Counted from the first letter of the stretch, positions 27,599-37,128 are shown. The stretch is DNA of 64,000 nt from an uncultured Alphaproteobacteria bacterium (GCA_902562285.1 CACESU010000003.1:18346-82345), one strand, 5' to 3'. Program-made: numbers and translations. Notes: a model not told the origin generated them from the letters alone.

Positions 27599-28588
27599 AT
27601 GTCTTCTGATAAAAAAATCATAGAAAAAATCAATGAATATCTTTATGCAAAAGAAAATTTTGCATTGGCACTGGTTATTCAAACTTGGAATAGTGCTCCC
27701 AAACCAGTTGGTTCAATACTATTAGTAAGTGAAAATGGTGAAATTTCTGGATCAGTTTCTGGTGGATGTGTGGAAGGTGCAGTAATTTCTGAGGCACAAA
27801 TTTCACTCAAAACACAGAAAAGTAAAATTTTAGAATTTGGTGTTACAAACGAAGATGCTTTTCAAGTTGGATTAGCTTGTGGTGGAGAAATAAAAATACT
27901 GATTGAACCAATTACAAATGTAAATGATTCAAAAAGAAAATTACTTGAACGTTTTTTTAAAAACAATCTTAAGGGGGATTTCTCTATTCTTAAAATCTAC
28001 TTGAAATCATCTCAAAGAGAATTAATTGAGAGTGAAAAAGCATCAAAGTTTTTATCTAAAACTGAAAATTATCATAGTCAATCATTCTTAAATGGGGAAG
28101 TCTTTTACTATTTATTACCTCCTAAAAGTAAATTAGTTGTAGTTGGTGCTGTACATATTGCTCAGTACTTAGTTGAATTTGGTAATCAATTTGATTTTGA
28201 TATTTATGTTATTGATCCAAGAAGCAGCTTTGCGAATAAAAAAAGATTTCCAAATGTAAATGTTGTTGATGATTGGCCTGAGGATGCACTGAAATCTATT
28301 ACAATAGATAAGAATACGGCTTTTATTACACTTACGCATGATGCAAAAATAGATGATATAGCTCTTCAGACTGCCTTGAAAGCTGACTGCTTTTATATAG
28401 GGGCTCTAGGCTCAAAAAAAACACATGAGAAAAGAATAGATAGATTGTTAAATTTGGGATTTAATAAAAATATTATTAATAGAATACATGCACCTATCGG
28501 ATTAGATATTGGTTCAAAGAAACCAAATGAAATAGCATTGTCAATAATAGCTGAAATCATAAAAGTAAAAAACATTGAGTCGGAATAA
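27599..28588 (+). CDS. xdhC: XdhC/CoxI family molybdoenzyme maturation protein
   Basis: The 329-aa protein has the N-terminal XdhC_CoxI domain ('TWNSAPKPVGSILLVSENGE' and 'SGSVSGGCVEGAV') and the C-terminal Rossmann XdhC_C domain ('LVVVGAVHIAQYL'). XdhC binds molybdenum cofactor and hands it, after sulphuration, to xanthine-dehydrogenase-type enzymes. The MobA-like gene 29 bp downstream fits this job. The client molybdo-hydroxylase subunits are not in this window. The usual Gly-x-Gly is partly altered (VGAVH), as is typical of the family's C-terminal domain. Confidence 0.9.
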   Translation: MSSDKKIIEKINEYLYAKENFALALVIQTWNSAPKPVGSILLVSENGEISGSVSGGCVEGAVISEAQISLKTQKSKILEFGVTNEDAFQVGLACGGEIKILIEPITNVNDSKRKLLERFFKNNLKGDFSILKIYLKSSQRELIESEKASKFLSKTENYHSQSFLNGEVFYYLLPPKSKLVVVGAVHIAQYLVEFGNQFDFDIYVIDPRSSFANKKRFPNVNVVDDWPEDALKSITIDKNTAFITLTHDAKIDDIALQTALKADCFYIGALGSKKTHEKRIDRLLNLGFNKNIINRIHAPIGLDIGSKKPNEIALSIIAEIIKVKNIESE

Positions 28589-28617
28589 ACTAAAATGAAA
28601 TAATAAAATATAAACTT

Positions 28618-29265
28618 ATGATGAAACAAGAAATTAGAAAAATAGAAATTCTGATTTTGGCAGCTGGTCAATCTACACGAATGATAGGAATTAATAAATT
28701 ATTAAAAAACTTAAATGGTAAAACACTTGTAGAGAAAGTAGTATGTCAATCTTTGAAAAGTAAAGCATCGGGTGTTTCAATAATTATTCAGGAAAAAGAT
28801 TTAGAAATTGAAAATGTATTAAGTTTACTTCCTGTTAAAATATTAAAAATAAGCTTTCAAAATATTGGAATTGGATATTCTATATCAAAAGGAATGGAAT
28901 TATTAAAAAAGAACGATCCTGAAGGAGTTTTAATATTATTAGGAGATATGCCAGATATAACTACTAAACATATTAATCGAATGATTGATGAGTTTATTAA
29001 TAATTCTTTACAAAAAATTATAAGAGCTTGTTCAAAAAATATGATACCTGGAAACCCAGTACTTTTCCCAAAAAGTTTTTTTGATTTACTATTAAAATTA
29101 AAAGGAGACAATGGAGCAAGGAAAATTCTTAGTAATTATAATCATATGATAAAATATATTATACTTCCAAAAATGACTGCATTAACAGATATAGATACTC
29201 AAGAACAATTTGATGAATGGAGAAAAAGGAATTCTTTATCCAAAAAGAATTTAAATGATAGATAA
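28618..29265 (+). CDS. MobA/MocA-like molybdenum cofactor nucleotidyltransferase
   Basis: The 215-aa nucleotidyltransferase has the N-terminal NTP-binding motif ILILAAGQSTRMIGINKLL and the acidic metal motif LILLGDMPDIT. The GNPVLFP segment is characteristic of CTP:molybdopterin cytidylyltransferases (MocA) and relatives. It likely attaches CMP to the cofactor for an XdhC-dependent hydroxylase. It follows xdhC closely and overlaps the convergent methyltransferase gene by 15 bp. Confidence 0.85.
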   Translation: MMKQEIRKIEILILAAGQSTRMIGINKLLKNLNGKTLVEKVVCQSLKSKASGVSIIIQEKDLEIENVLSLLPVKILKISFQNIGIGYSISKGMELLKKNDPEGVLILLGDMPDITTKHINRMIDEFINNSLQKIIRACSKNMIPGNPVLFPKSFFDLLLKLKGDNGARKILSNYNHMIKYIILPKMTALTDIDTQEQFDEWRKRNSLSKKNLNDR

Positions 29266-30498
29266 ACTTGGAATAGCAACTACAAATTTACATCCCCATT
29301 TCTTCGTGAATTTCAGTTGATCTATTATTTCATCTTTTATATTCCATGGGAAAATAACTATAAAATCTGGTTTTTCTTCTCTAATTTTTTTTGCATCTAA
29401 GATTGGAATTTTACTACCTGGACAATATAATCCTTGTTTCATCGGATTTTTATCTACAATAAATTGCAATAGTGATTTTGAAATATTACAAAAATTTAGT
29501 AGTGTATTACCTTTTGCTGCTGCACCATAACCTGCAATAAGTTTACCATTATTTTTTTGTTCAATAAGAAAGTTTTTAAATTCATCTCTTATACTTTCAG
29601 CAACTTTTTGAAAATTTCTATAAAAATCTAAATTGGTTAAACCAGCATCTCTTTCTTCCTTTAGAAGTGCATTCACTCTCTTAGAAATAAATCTTCTACC
29701 AGTATCAGATTTCTGTGCATAGTATCTTAAACTTCCTCCATGCACTGGTATTTTTTCTACGTCAAAAATAGTCAGTCCATTGTTTTTAAAAATTTCATTG
29801 ACTGATGTTAGAGATAGATAAGAGAAATGCTCATGATAGATAGTATCAAATTGTTTTCCATTAGCCAGTTCAAGTAAATGAGGATTCTCAAAAGTAGCTA
29901 CACCTTCTGGATTTAGGATTTCATAAAAACCTTTTACAAAATCGTTAATATTGGGAACATGTGCTAAAACATTGTTAGCAATTGTCAGATCTACAGTATT
30001 TTTGTCTTTGGCTATTTTTTTTGCCAAATCAGTGGAGAAAAAATCACAAATAATCTCTAAACCTTTAGATCGAGCAACGTCAGCTGTACTTTTGGTAGGC
30101 TCGACACCTAAGCATTTTATATTCAATTTTTTTATAAAATTTAACAAATAACCATCATTAGAGGCGACTTCTAAAACACTACTATTTTCATCAAGAGAAA
30201 ATTTAGAAACCATATTATCAACATATTCTTTAGTATGATTTAAAAAAGATGAAGAATATGAACTAAAATATGCGTATTCATTAGTAAACATTTCTGAAGC
30301 ATTTACAAAGTCTTCAGTTTGTACCAACCAACATGAATCGCAAACCATAGCCCTTAATGGATAGGACTTTTCAGGAAGATTTAGATTTTCTTTTTTAATA
30401 AATGAATTCGAAGGAGCAGACACTCCTAAATCTAAAAATTCATGTTTCAACCAATTATTACAATGTCTACACTTCATGGAATACTGTTTTTCTTTCAT
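29251..30498 (-). CDS. Zinc-binding C-methyltransferase (deoxysugar type)
   Basis: The 415-aa protein has the three-part layout of NDP-sugar C-methyltransferases. An N-terminal zinc-binding region (CRHC ... CDSC), a SAM methyltransferase domain ('SSVLEVASNDGYLLNFIKK', then 'TIANNVLAHVPNINDFVKG') and a C-terminal Methyltransf_14-like domain ('IAGYGAAAKGNTLLNFC') are present in order. It follows rfbG and a small frame, forming a sugar-modification cluster for surface polysaccharide. The open frame allows a start at MKEKQYSMKC; an internal ATG at codon 8 is equally possible. Confidence 0.88.
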   Translation of the reverse strand: MKEKQYSMKCRHCNNWLKHEFLDLGVSAPSNSFIKKENLNLPEKSYPLRAMVCDSCWLVQTEDFVNASEMFTNEYAYFSSYSSSFLNHTKEYVDNMVSKFSLDENSSVLEVASNDGYLLNFIKKLNIKCLGVEPTKSTADVARSKGLEIICDFFSTDLAKKIAKDKNTVDLTIANNVLAHVPNINDFVKGFYEILNPEGVATFENPHLLELANGKQFDTIYHEHFSYLSLTSVNEIFKNNGLTIFDVEKIPVHGGSLRYYAQKSDTGRRFISKRVNALLKEERDAGLTNLDFYRNFQKVAESIRDEFKNFLIEQKNNGKLIAGYGAAAKGNTLLNFCNISKSLLQFIVDKNPMKQGLYCPGSKIPILDAKKIREEKPDFIVIFPWNIKDEIIDQLKFTKKWGCKFVVAIPSLSII

Positions 30499-30649
30499 AT
30501 TTAAAAATTTCTAAGTTTTTATCCTTTTCAGATGTTTGTGTTACCTCTATGAGCCAAGGGATTTTTAGGTCATTACTATTATAATTGTATCCCCTTTCTA
30601 ATTCTGCATTATGTACAGCACCCTCTAAAGGAGTCTTTTTAACTAACAT
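30467..30649 (-). CDS. Small protein in the deoxysugar cluster (60 aa), family uncertain
   Basis: The ATG at 30649 lies inside the end of rfbG (11-bp overlap) and its own end overlaps the next gene by 32 bp, the pattern of a coupled gene. The protein (MLVKKTPLEGAVHNAELERGY) opens like some sugar 3,5-epimerases and might be a remnant of one, but it is far too short (full-length family members are about 180 aa). It could instead be an unrelated small protein. I give no function. Confidence 0.45.
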   Translation of the reverse strand: MLVKKTPLEGAVHNAELERGYNYNSNDLKIPWLIEVTQTSEKDKNLEIFKYERKTVFHEV

Positions 30650-31718
30650 CTAGTGCCCAACTTATTTTATTTTTTTGTGCATCTTGAATAAAGTTTTCAA
30701 TTTGATCGTCAGTTTTTACTATTTTTTTTTCATAGTAATTTTTATACCAATCAATTGTATTATAAATTGTTAGATCAATTCCCCAAACTGGATTCCACTT
30801 TAATTTATTATACGCCTTAGAACTATCCAACATAAGATATTTAGATTCATAGATTTTTGGTTTTTCAAATTCAACTTCAATATCATTCCATCTTTTTTTT
30901 ACAATATTGACTAATTCTCTAACTGTTATATTCGAATTATATGATGGACCAAAGTTCCAAGGCTCCGCAAATTCGTTTCGATTTTGAAATAATAACTGTC
31001 CCAACAATAAGTAGCCTGATAAAGGTTCCAAAACATGTTGCCATGGCCTTATACTTTCAGGATTCCTTAAAATTAATTTTTCTTTTTCTGATACTGCTAT
31101 TGCAATATCTTTAAATATCCTGTCTGAGGTCCAATCACCTCCTCCCAAAACATTTCCAGCTCTGGCTGATGCTATTAGTAATCCGGTATTATCTTCGTTA
31201 AAAAAAGAATTTTTGTAACTTTCAGTAACAAGTTCTGCACATGCTTTTGATGCACTGTATGGATCATAACCTCCTAATTCATCAGTTTCCCTATATCCAT
31301 AAATATACTCTTTATTTTTATAACACTTATCAGTAGTTATTATGATGACAGCTTTTACAGTGTCCACATATCTAGCAGCTTCAAGTATATTTGCTGTACC
31401 TATTATGTTAGTTTTGAAGGTTTCTAAAGGTTCTTTATAACTTTCAATTACTAAAGGTTGAGCGGCTAAATGAAAAATGATCTCTGGCTCACTTTTAGTA
31501 ATGAAATCTCTGATAGAATTGAGATCCTGTATATTATTTATATGAGAATTTACTTTAGGATTTGATAAGTCAAAGTGATTTGGTTCAGTACTTGGATTAA
31601 GTGAGTAACCAAAAACTTCTGCACCTAAATGGTTCAACCATTTACACAGCCAGCTTCCTTTGAAGCCTGTGTGACCAGTTACCAAGACACGTTTATTTCT
31701 ATAAATTCCACCGAACAA
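30639..31718 (-). CDS. rfbG: CDP-glucose 4,6-dehydratase
   Basis: The 359-aa short-chain dehydrogenase-type enzyme has the NAD motif VTGHTGFKGSWLCKWLNHLG, the catalytic region 'YDPYSASKACAELV' (Tyr-x-x-x-Lys) and 'VIIITTDKCYKNKEYIYGY'. GHTGFKGSWL is the signature that separates CDP-glucose 4,6-dehydratase from dTDP-glucose (RmlB) enzymes. It makes CDP-4-keto-6-deoxyglucose, the entry to dideoxysugars and branched sugars of surface glycans. Later pathway genes such as rfbH are not seen here. Confidence 0.93.
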   Translation of the reverse strand: MFGGIYRNKRVLVTGHTGFKGSWLCKWLNHLGAEVFGYSLNPSTEPNHFDLSNPKVNSHINNIQDLNSIRDFITKSEPEIIFHLAAQPLVIESYKEPLETFKTNIIGTANILEAARYVDTVKAVIIITTDKCYKNKEYIYGYRETDELGGYDPYSASKACAELVTESYKNSFFNEDNTGLLIASARAGNVLGGGDWTSDRIFKDIAIAVSEKEKLILRNPESIRPWQHVLEPLSGYLLLGQLLFQNRNEFAEPWNFGPSYNSNITVRELVNIVKKRWNDIEVEFEKPKIYESKYLMLDSSKAYNKLKWNPVWGIDLTIYNTIDWYKNYYEKKIVKTDDQIENFIQDAQKNKISWALDVS

Positions 31719-32054
31719 TAGTTATCCCTTAAATTGTTATGGTTTATTTATATTGTTTTTTAATTATGACGATGCAACAAAAGTGCCAAGAATAAAGAAC
31801 ATTGCCATACTATGAATGTAAATTTTGTATCATTAAAAAATAAACTATTAGTTTGTTTGAATTATTACACAATTGTTTATTTTGTAAGTTTATATAGAGT
31901 GTGATTATACATAATAGTTGGTTAGAAAAAAGCAGCATCAAGTTATGAAATCAGTAATTATAAAGCTTTTAACTGGATTCTTTCAAGATCACAACTAATT
32001 GAAGGCTTCTTAAATAATAAATAAAATTAGTTTTAATTGTTCAAAACAAATCTC
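31719..32054. other. AT-rich intergenic stretch, no gene seen
   Basis: About 335 bases between the minus-strand sugar cluster and the downstream end of the minus-strand kinase gene. I find no open frame with a ribosome site, no clear terminator hairpin and no tRNA-like fold. It probably contains the promoter for rfbG. Confidence 0.45.
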
Positions 32055-32984
32055 CTAATTTAAGTCACTTTTATAAATTTTTTTGACATCCTGCATAGGT
32101 ACCAATGCACCTTTAAATCCAATAACATAAGATGAAATGTTATGAGCTTTTCTAATGGATTCTTTTAAACTATAACCTTCAATATAAGTAGATAGAAAAA
32201 CTCCATTAAAACTGTCTCCCGCCCCTGTACTATCCACAAGAGGCTTTTTTTGTGTTTCAACACAAACAACTGAGTTATCCCCTTGTTTTCCATAAATGGA
32301 AGATCCCCCATCTTTAACAACTATAAGAGGAGTACCTAATTGGCTATATCTATTAATAGTTTCCACTGGTGTATTATCACCATAACAATTAGATTCTTCT
32401 TCAAAACTAGGTAATATTAAGTCACAAAAACTTGCAGCCTTTGAAATTATACTTTTAGCTAAATCCAACGAATCCCAAAGTTTTGGTCTGATATTAGGAT
32501 CAAATGAAATAAAAGTACCCTTTGATCGTAATTCTTGCAAAATAAAAAATAAATTTTCACGTCCTTCTGGAGGTAAGATAGCTAGAGTGATCCCTGAAAA
32601 ATGAATAATATCTGCACCGCTCAACATATGTTTTAAAATTTTTTGATCATCAGCTATTAACCTAGCAGCAGAATTTTCACGCCAATATGCAAAATTTCTT
32701 TCCCCTTTATTTAGTTGGATGGCATAAAGGCCAATAGTACGTATAGGATGATAATAAATTCTGTCAGTACCAATATCATTTTGATTTAAAAAATTTATGA
32801 CTTTTGATGACATAACGTCCTTACCTATTTTAGTTGCGAATAAAACACTCCAATTTTTTGATAAACATGCTCTTGCATACCACGAAGTATTTAAGGTATC
32901 ACCTGCAATACCCATTTTCCAAATATCATCTTTTACTGAAGATAATTCTAACATACACTCGCCAATTGCTATGAGTGATTTCAT
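32055..32984 (-). CDS. PfkB-family sugar kinase, 2-keto-3-deoxygluconate kinase-like
   Basis: The 309-aa ribokinase-fold kinase opens IAIGECMLELS with 'IAGDTLNTSWYARA' (substrate Asp). It has the KDG-kinase-like 'YWRENSAARLI' near residue 95 and closes with the anion-hole/catalytic motif DSTGAGDSFNGVFLSTY. The first and last PfkB signatures are intact. KDG kinase phosphorylates 2-keto-3-deoxygluconate, but PfkB kinases are hard to assign. Its ATG overlaps the small upstream frame by 4 bp (ATGA), in turn coupled to the malyl-CoA lyase gene. Confidence 0.82.
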   Translation of the reverse strand: MKSLIAIGECMLELSSVKDDIWKMGIAGDTLNTSWYARACLSKNWSVLFATKIGKDVMSSKVINFLNQNDIGTDRIYYHPIRTIGLYAIQLNKGERNFAYWRENSAARLIADDQKILKHMLSGADIIHFSGITLAILPPEGRENLFFILQELRSKGTFISFDPNIRPKLWDSLDLAKSIISKAASFCDLILPSFEEESNCYGDNTPVETINRYSQLGTPLIVVKDGGSSIYGKQGDNSVVCVETQKKPLVDSTGAGDSFNGVFLSTYIEGYSLKESIRKAHNISSYVIGFKGALVPMQDVKKIYKSDLN

Positions 32985-33145
32985 TTCACTTCCTCTTCAA
33001 GTATGCTTTTCATTGGCTTACACATCATATCATTTAAAATATCAGAGACTTGACCCCAAAATATTTTATCATCTTTTAAATCATCAATTAATACATATAC
33101 TCTTCTAGCTCTGGTTTTTAATTTATTAATTTCACTGACTAGCAA
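32981..33145 (-). CDS. Small hypothetical protein between malyl-CoA lyase and kinase (54 aa)
   Basis: The frame is open from 33193, but this would overlap most of the lyase tail. A TTG at 33145 overlaps the lyase stop by 14 bp and is more plausible. The end overlaps the kinase start as ATGA. The protein is helical and charged with no signal or membrane segment, and no family is recognised. The tight coupling on both sides is the main support. Confidence 0.4.
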   Translation of the reverse strand: MLVSEINKLKTRARRVYVLIDDLKDDKIFWGQVSDILNDMMCKPMKSILEEEVK

Positions 33146-34109
33146 TTTGTTTTGCTTTCTCAACAAGTACTTGAGCCTGTTTAATAGAGGCATAATCTAT
33201 AAGACGCCCATCAAGAGAGACCGCCCCTTTTCCGCTTGCTTCCGCATCAGCCATGGCCTCTAAAATTCGATTTGCTTTTAGGATTTCAGCATCTGACGGG
33301 CTCATAACCTCATTAGCTAATTCAATTTGACTAGGATGAATTGCCCACTTCCCTTCACATCCTAAAACGGCTGCCCTTTGTGCAGCAGCTCTAAATCCGT
33401 CAGGATCTTTAAAGTCACCAAAAGGTCCATCTATTGGTCTTAAGCCATTTGCTCGTGCTGCTACAACCATGCGCGCAATCGCATAATGCCACATATCACC
33501 CCAATGAGTTTGACGCGGTTCACCTTCTACTCTATCCGTTAATACTGCGTAATCCGGATGGACACCACCTATGCTAGTAGTGCGAGCTCGGGTAGATGCA
33601 GCATAGTCTGCAACTCCAAAATGCAGGCTCTCGTTGCGTTTGGAAGCAGCTGCTATCTCAGAAACGTTTTGCATTCCCAATGCCGTCTCTATTATAAGTT
33701 CGAAACCAATATGTTTTTTGTAACCCATTGCATCTTCAACCTGGGTTACAATCATATCAACGGCGTAAACATCCGCAGCTGTACCTACCTTAGGAATCAT
33801 TATTAAATCTAACCTCTCTCCAGCTTGTTCAACGATGTCCACTACATCTTTGTACATGTAGTGAGTATCCAGACCATTAATTCTAATAGACATGGTTTTG
33901 TTTCCCCAGTCTATTTCATTAAGCGCCTTTATAATATTTTTACGCGCTTGCTCTTTTTCGTCCGGAGCTACTGCATCCTCTAAATCTAAAAAAATAATAT
34001 CAACATCTGAATCTGCAGCCTTCTGAAACATATTGAATTGAGAGCCCGGCACTGCCAATTCAGATCTATTTAGTCGGGGTGGCGCCTGTTCAATTGAGAA
34101 AAAAGACAT
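33132..34109 (-). CDS. mcl: L-malyl-CoA/beta-methylmalyl-CoA lyase (HpcH/HpaI-CitE family)
   Basis: The 325-aa enzyme cleaves L-malyl-CoA to acetyl-CoA and glyoxylate. Family landmarks are 'RSELAVPGSQFNMFQKAA', the Asp/Glu metal site 'IIFLDLEDAVAPDEK', and 'GFELIIETALGMQNVSEIA'. 'FGVADYAASTRARTTSIGG' and 'KWAIHPSQIELANEVMSP' follow in the Mcl1 order. It is divergent from malate-CoA ligase genes at 34611, and together they regenerate acetyl-CoA and glyoxylate from malate, as in the serine cycle. Base composition is noticeably less AT-rich than the genes to the left. AGGAGG precedes the ATG. Confidence 0.92.
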   Translation of the reverse strand: MSFFSIEQAPPRLNRSELAVPGSQFNMFQKAADSDVDIIFLDLEDAVAPDEKEQARKNIIKALNEIDWGNKTMSIRINGLDTHYMYKDVVDIVEQAGERLDLIMIPKVGTAADVYAVDMIVTQVEDAMGYKKHIGFELIIETALGMQNVSEIAAASKRNESLHFGVADYAASTRARTTSIGGVHPDYAVLTDRVEGEPRQTHWGDMWHYAIARMVVAARANGLRPIDGPFGDFKDPDGFRAAAQRAAVLGCEGKWAIHPSQIELANEVMSPSDAEILKANRILEAMADAEASGKGAVSLDGRLIDYASIKQAQVLVEKAKQIASQ

Positions 34110-34610
34110 TTTATAGTTCCTCCTACTTTTGGGTTATCTAGTCGAGGTCATTGCGGTAAAAGAGTTCACTGTCAATAAAAAAATATAAATTACAGTGTAA
34201 AATATAATATTTCATAAACTCAATTTTAATTTACCCAAGTTATACATCTCCCTTTTTTATAATATCACCTATTAATGTTAAGGATTTAGGTGGTTATTTG
34301 TGGATATATTTGTATAATAAGAAAAATGGGTATTAAAATTACTTTACTTAACGTTACCCAAAAGCTAGTTAGAGGTGGTTCCTTTTTTAAATGATCTAGA
34401 TACATTTTATTACAGGCGCAAGGAGTAGTAATGTCCAACAAAAAAATTTATCCAAACCTAGACATCTCAAAAAAAAATGCCCCCTGCCCATTAACAGGTA
34501 ATATAAGTGCAAGAATATTCACTGCATTTTCAATTACTGGCTTAAGCGATCGAATGCACGTTTACATAATGATATAAAAGTATTTGAAAGTTTTAGTTGG
34601 AGATAAATAG
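34110..34610. other. Divergent promoter region between mcl and mtkA, with one small frame
   Basis: About 500 bases separate the two divergent serine-cycle gene starts. Apart from a 48-codon frame at 34431-34577, I see AT-rich sequence presumably carrying two opposed promoters. No riboswitch or regulator site is recognised. Confidence 0.45.
34431..34577 (+). CDS. Small frame upstream of mtkA (48 aa)
   Basis: The ATG at 34431 is preceded by an excellent ribosome site (AAGGAGTAGTA). The product (MSNKKIYPNLDISKKNAPCP...) has one Cys-Pro and no recognised domain. It ends 33 bp before mtkA. It may be a leader peptide, a remnant of a longer gene, or a real small protein. I cannot choose between these. 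Confidence 0.35.
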   Translation: MSNKKIYPNLDISKKNAPCPLTGNISARIFTAFSITGLSDRMHVYIMI

Positions 34611-35810
34611 ATGGATATCCATGAATATCAGGCGAAAGAAATATTAGCAAAGTTTGGTGTAGGCGTGCCACCAGGAGCTCTTGCATACAGTCCAGAGCAA
34701 GCCGCATATCGAGCTCGAGAAATTGGAGGTGATACCTGGGTCGTTAAAGCTCAAGTACATGCCGGTGGTCGTGGAAAAGCTGGGGGCGTTAAAGTTTGTA
34801 ATAGCGATACCGAGATTGTGGAAACATGCGAAAATTTATTTGGAAGTAAATTAGTTACTCACCAAACGGACTCAAACGGTAAGGGCGTTTACCGAGTTTA
34901 TGTTGAAGGTGGTGTGCCCATTGATAGGGAAATATACCTAGGGTTTGTTTTAGATAGATCCTCTCAAAGAGTGATGATCGTAGCATCTGCTGAAGGAGGC
35001 ATGGAGATCGAAGATATCTCTGAAAATAAACCTGAAAGCATTATACGGTCAACGGTTGAACCAGCAGTTGGATTGCAAGATTTTCAATGTCGGCAAATTG
35101 CTTTTAAACTGGGTATTAATCCAGCTTTAACTCAAAGCATGGTAAGGACTTTACAAGGTTGCTACCGTGCATTTAGGGAACATGACGCAACCATGGTTGA
35201 AATAAACCCTCTGGTAATCACAAGGGATAACCATATTCTCGCATTAGATGCTAAAATGACATTCGATGACAATGCGCTTTTTAGACATCCTCATATCTCA
35301 GAATTACGTGATAAAAGCCAAGAAGACCCAAGGGAAAGTCGTGCTGCTGATAGGGGGCTAAGTTATGTCGGATTAGAAGGTAACATTGGGTGCATTGTGA
35401 ATGGGGCAGGCTTAGCTATGGCTACAATGGATACCATCAAGTTGGCTGGTGGTGAGCCAGCTAACTTTCTTGATATTGGAGGTGGAGCTACACCTGAACG
35501 GGTCGCAAAAGCTTTCCGTCTGGTAATGTCAGATGACAACGTACAAGCGGTATTGGTTAATATATTTGCTGGTATAAACCGATGTGACTGGGTTGCAGAA
35601 GGTGTTATTCAAGCATTGCATGAAGTTCAAGTCAATGTTCCAGTCATCGTCCGCTTGGCAGGTACAAATGTTGAAGAAGGACAAAAGATCCTAGCTAAGT
35701 CTGGTCTTCCAATTATCAGAGCAAAAACATTGATGGAAGCAGCAGAGTGTTCAGTTCAAGCTTGGCATAGTTTTTCTGTTAAAGAAACTAACTCAAAGGT
35801 AATAAAATGA
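34611..35810 (+). CDS. mtkA: Malate-CoA ligase (malate thiokinase) beta subunit
   Basis: The 399-aa protein is a succinyl-CoA-synthetase beta-type subunit. It begins [17 protein letters not shown] and has the ATP-grasp segment '[20 protein letters not shown]' plus the C-terminal CoA-ligase domain '[19 protein letters not shown]'. In MtkA-type sequences '[17 protein letters not shown]' differs slightly from the SucC version (GGGA). The malyl-CoA lyase gene next door favours malate over succinate as substrate. It joins mtkB by a 4-bp overlap (ATGA). Its composition resembles that of mcl rather than the surrounding AT-rich genes. Confidence 0.9.
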   Translation: MDIHEYQAKEILAKFGVGVPPGALAYSPEQAAYRAREIGGDTWVVKAQVHAGGRGKAGGVKVCNSDTEIVETCENLFGSKLVTHQTDSNGKGVYRVYVEGGVPIDREIYLGFVLDRSSQRVMIVASAEGGMEIEDISENKPESIIRSTVEPAVGLQDFQCRQIAFKLGINPALTQSMVRTLQGCYRAFREHDATMVEINPLVITRDNHILALDAKMTFDDNALFRHPHISELRDKSQEDPRESRAADRGLSYVGLEGNIGCIVNGAGLAMATMDTIKLAGGEPANFLDIGGGATPERVAKAFRLVMSDDNVQAVLVNIFAGINRCDWVAEGVIQALHEVQVNVPVIVRLAGTNVEEGQKILAKSGLPIIRAKTLMEAAECSVQAWHSFSVKETNSKVIK

Positions 35811-36703
35811 GTATATTAATTGATAGAAATACCCCAGTAATTGTTCAAGGTATAACTGGTAAAATGGCCCGTTTTCATACTGAAGATATGGTGAAGTATG
35901 GTACTAATGTTGTTGGTGGAGTTGTTCCTGGAAAAGGTGGTGTGGAGGTAGAGGGTTTGCCAGTATTCGATACTGTTGCTGATGCTGTTGAAAATACTGG
36001 TGCAGAAGCAAGCCTAGTATTTGTTCCTCCACCTTTTGCTGCTGATAGCATAATGGAAGCTGCAGATGCAGGAATAAAGTATAGCGTATGTATAACTGAT
36101 GGTATTCCTGCGCAAGATATGATACGAGTGAAGCGATACATGTATAGATATCCAATAGAAAAACGGATGGTTTTGACTGGTCCAAATTGCGCAGGTACAA
36201 TTAGTCCAGGAAAAGCTTTACTGGGAATTATGCCCGGTCATATTTACCTTCAAGGGAATATTGGTATCGTTAGTCGCTCAGGTACCCTGGGGTACGAAGC
36301 TGCTGCTCAGTTGAAAGCACATGGTATTGGTGTTTCTACTTCGGTGGGTATTGGTGGTGATCCTATAAACGGTTCATCCTTTAAGGATATTCTGCAACGC
36401 TTTAAAGATGATGATGAAACTGATGTTATTTGTATGATTGGTGAGATAGGTGGCCCACAAGAGGCAGAGGCTGCAGCATACTTAAAGGAACATATTAAGA
36501 AACCTATTGTTGCCTATGTAGCTGGAATGACCGCACCAAAAGGTAGAACCATGGGGCACGCCGGTGCAATTATTTCTGCATTTGGTGAAAGTGCGAGTGA
36601 AAAAGTAGAAATTTTATCAGCAGCGGGTGTGACCGTTGCTCCTAACCCTGCAGTTATTGGTGATACTATTGCTAAGGTTATGAAGCAAGCAGCTTTGACC
36701 TAA
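35807..36703 (+). CDS. mtkB: Malate-CoA ligase (malate thiokinase) alpha subunit
   Basis: The 298-aa protein is a SucD-type alpha subunit with the CoA-binding start '[20 protein letters not shown]', the '[21 protein letters not shown]' loop and the phosphohistidine site MGHAGAII (about residue 247). Together with MtkA it makes L-malyl-CoA at the expense of ATP, the substrate of the lyase encoded divergently. The lengths of both subunits are normal. No other serine-cycle gene (hydroxypyruvate reductase, glycerate kinase, PEP carboxylase) is in the window. Confidence 0.9.
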   Translation: MSILIDRNTPVIVQGITGKMARFHTEDMVKYGTNVVGGVVPGKGGVEVEGLPVFDTVADAVENTGAEASLVFVPPPFAADSIMEAADAGIKYSVCITDGIPAQDMIRVKRYMYRYPIEKRMVLTGPNCAGTISPGKALLGIMPGHIYLQGNIGIVSRSGTLGYEAAAQLKAHGIGVSTSVGIGGDPINGSSFKDILQRFKDDDETDVICMIGEIGGPQEAEAAAYLKEHIKKPIVAYVAGMTAPKGRTMGHAGAIISAFGESASEKVEILSAAGVTVAPNPAVIGDTIAKVMKQAALT

Positions 36704-36873
36704 ATAGAACTCTTTAATGGTTTACAAAATGTTATTATTAGGTTTTTCAATATATGAATTAAATTCTAGTTTACTTTTTTTATCAAACTATTGTAAGAGA
36801 AAGAGAACAAAGTGTTAACTATGCAAAAAAATGATATAAATAGAAAATTAATTAATCGCAAATTCTGAAACTA

Positions 36874-37128
36874 TCAAGAAAATCTCTCTGAGGGGTTACA
36901 CCTAATCAAGAAAAAATTCACTTCTTCGATCCAGCCACTTCTCTGGCGGTCTGAGAAACTTTTTACTTCGCCAAGTACTGTGGAATGCTTGCATTTGCCT
37001 ACTCTGCCGTAATCCAAACAATTTTGACATAATGAACGATAACCTATCACTAACATAGTTGGAGGCAGAAAATATTTACCGTTATTTGATCGTCCCAATC
37101 GGAAACTTTTTTTGATTTTTTTTGTCAC
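36874..37128 (-). CDS. Possible small Cys-rich protein (84 aa), weak
   Basis: A GTG-started frame just left of the tRNA-Phe-like sequence. The product has CQNCLDYGRVGKCKH, which could bind a metal, and a basic start (TKKIKKSFRLGRSN). No good ribosome site is visible, and the start lies inside the TGTCACAA repeat pair. It may be chance or the remnant of an earlier integrated element. Confidence 0.25.
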   Translation of the reverse strand: MTKKIKKSFRLGRSNNGKYFLPPTMLVIGYRSLCQNCLDYGRVGKCKHSTVLGEVKSFSDRQRSGWIEEVNFFLIRCNPSERFS

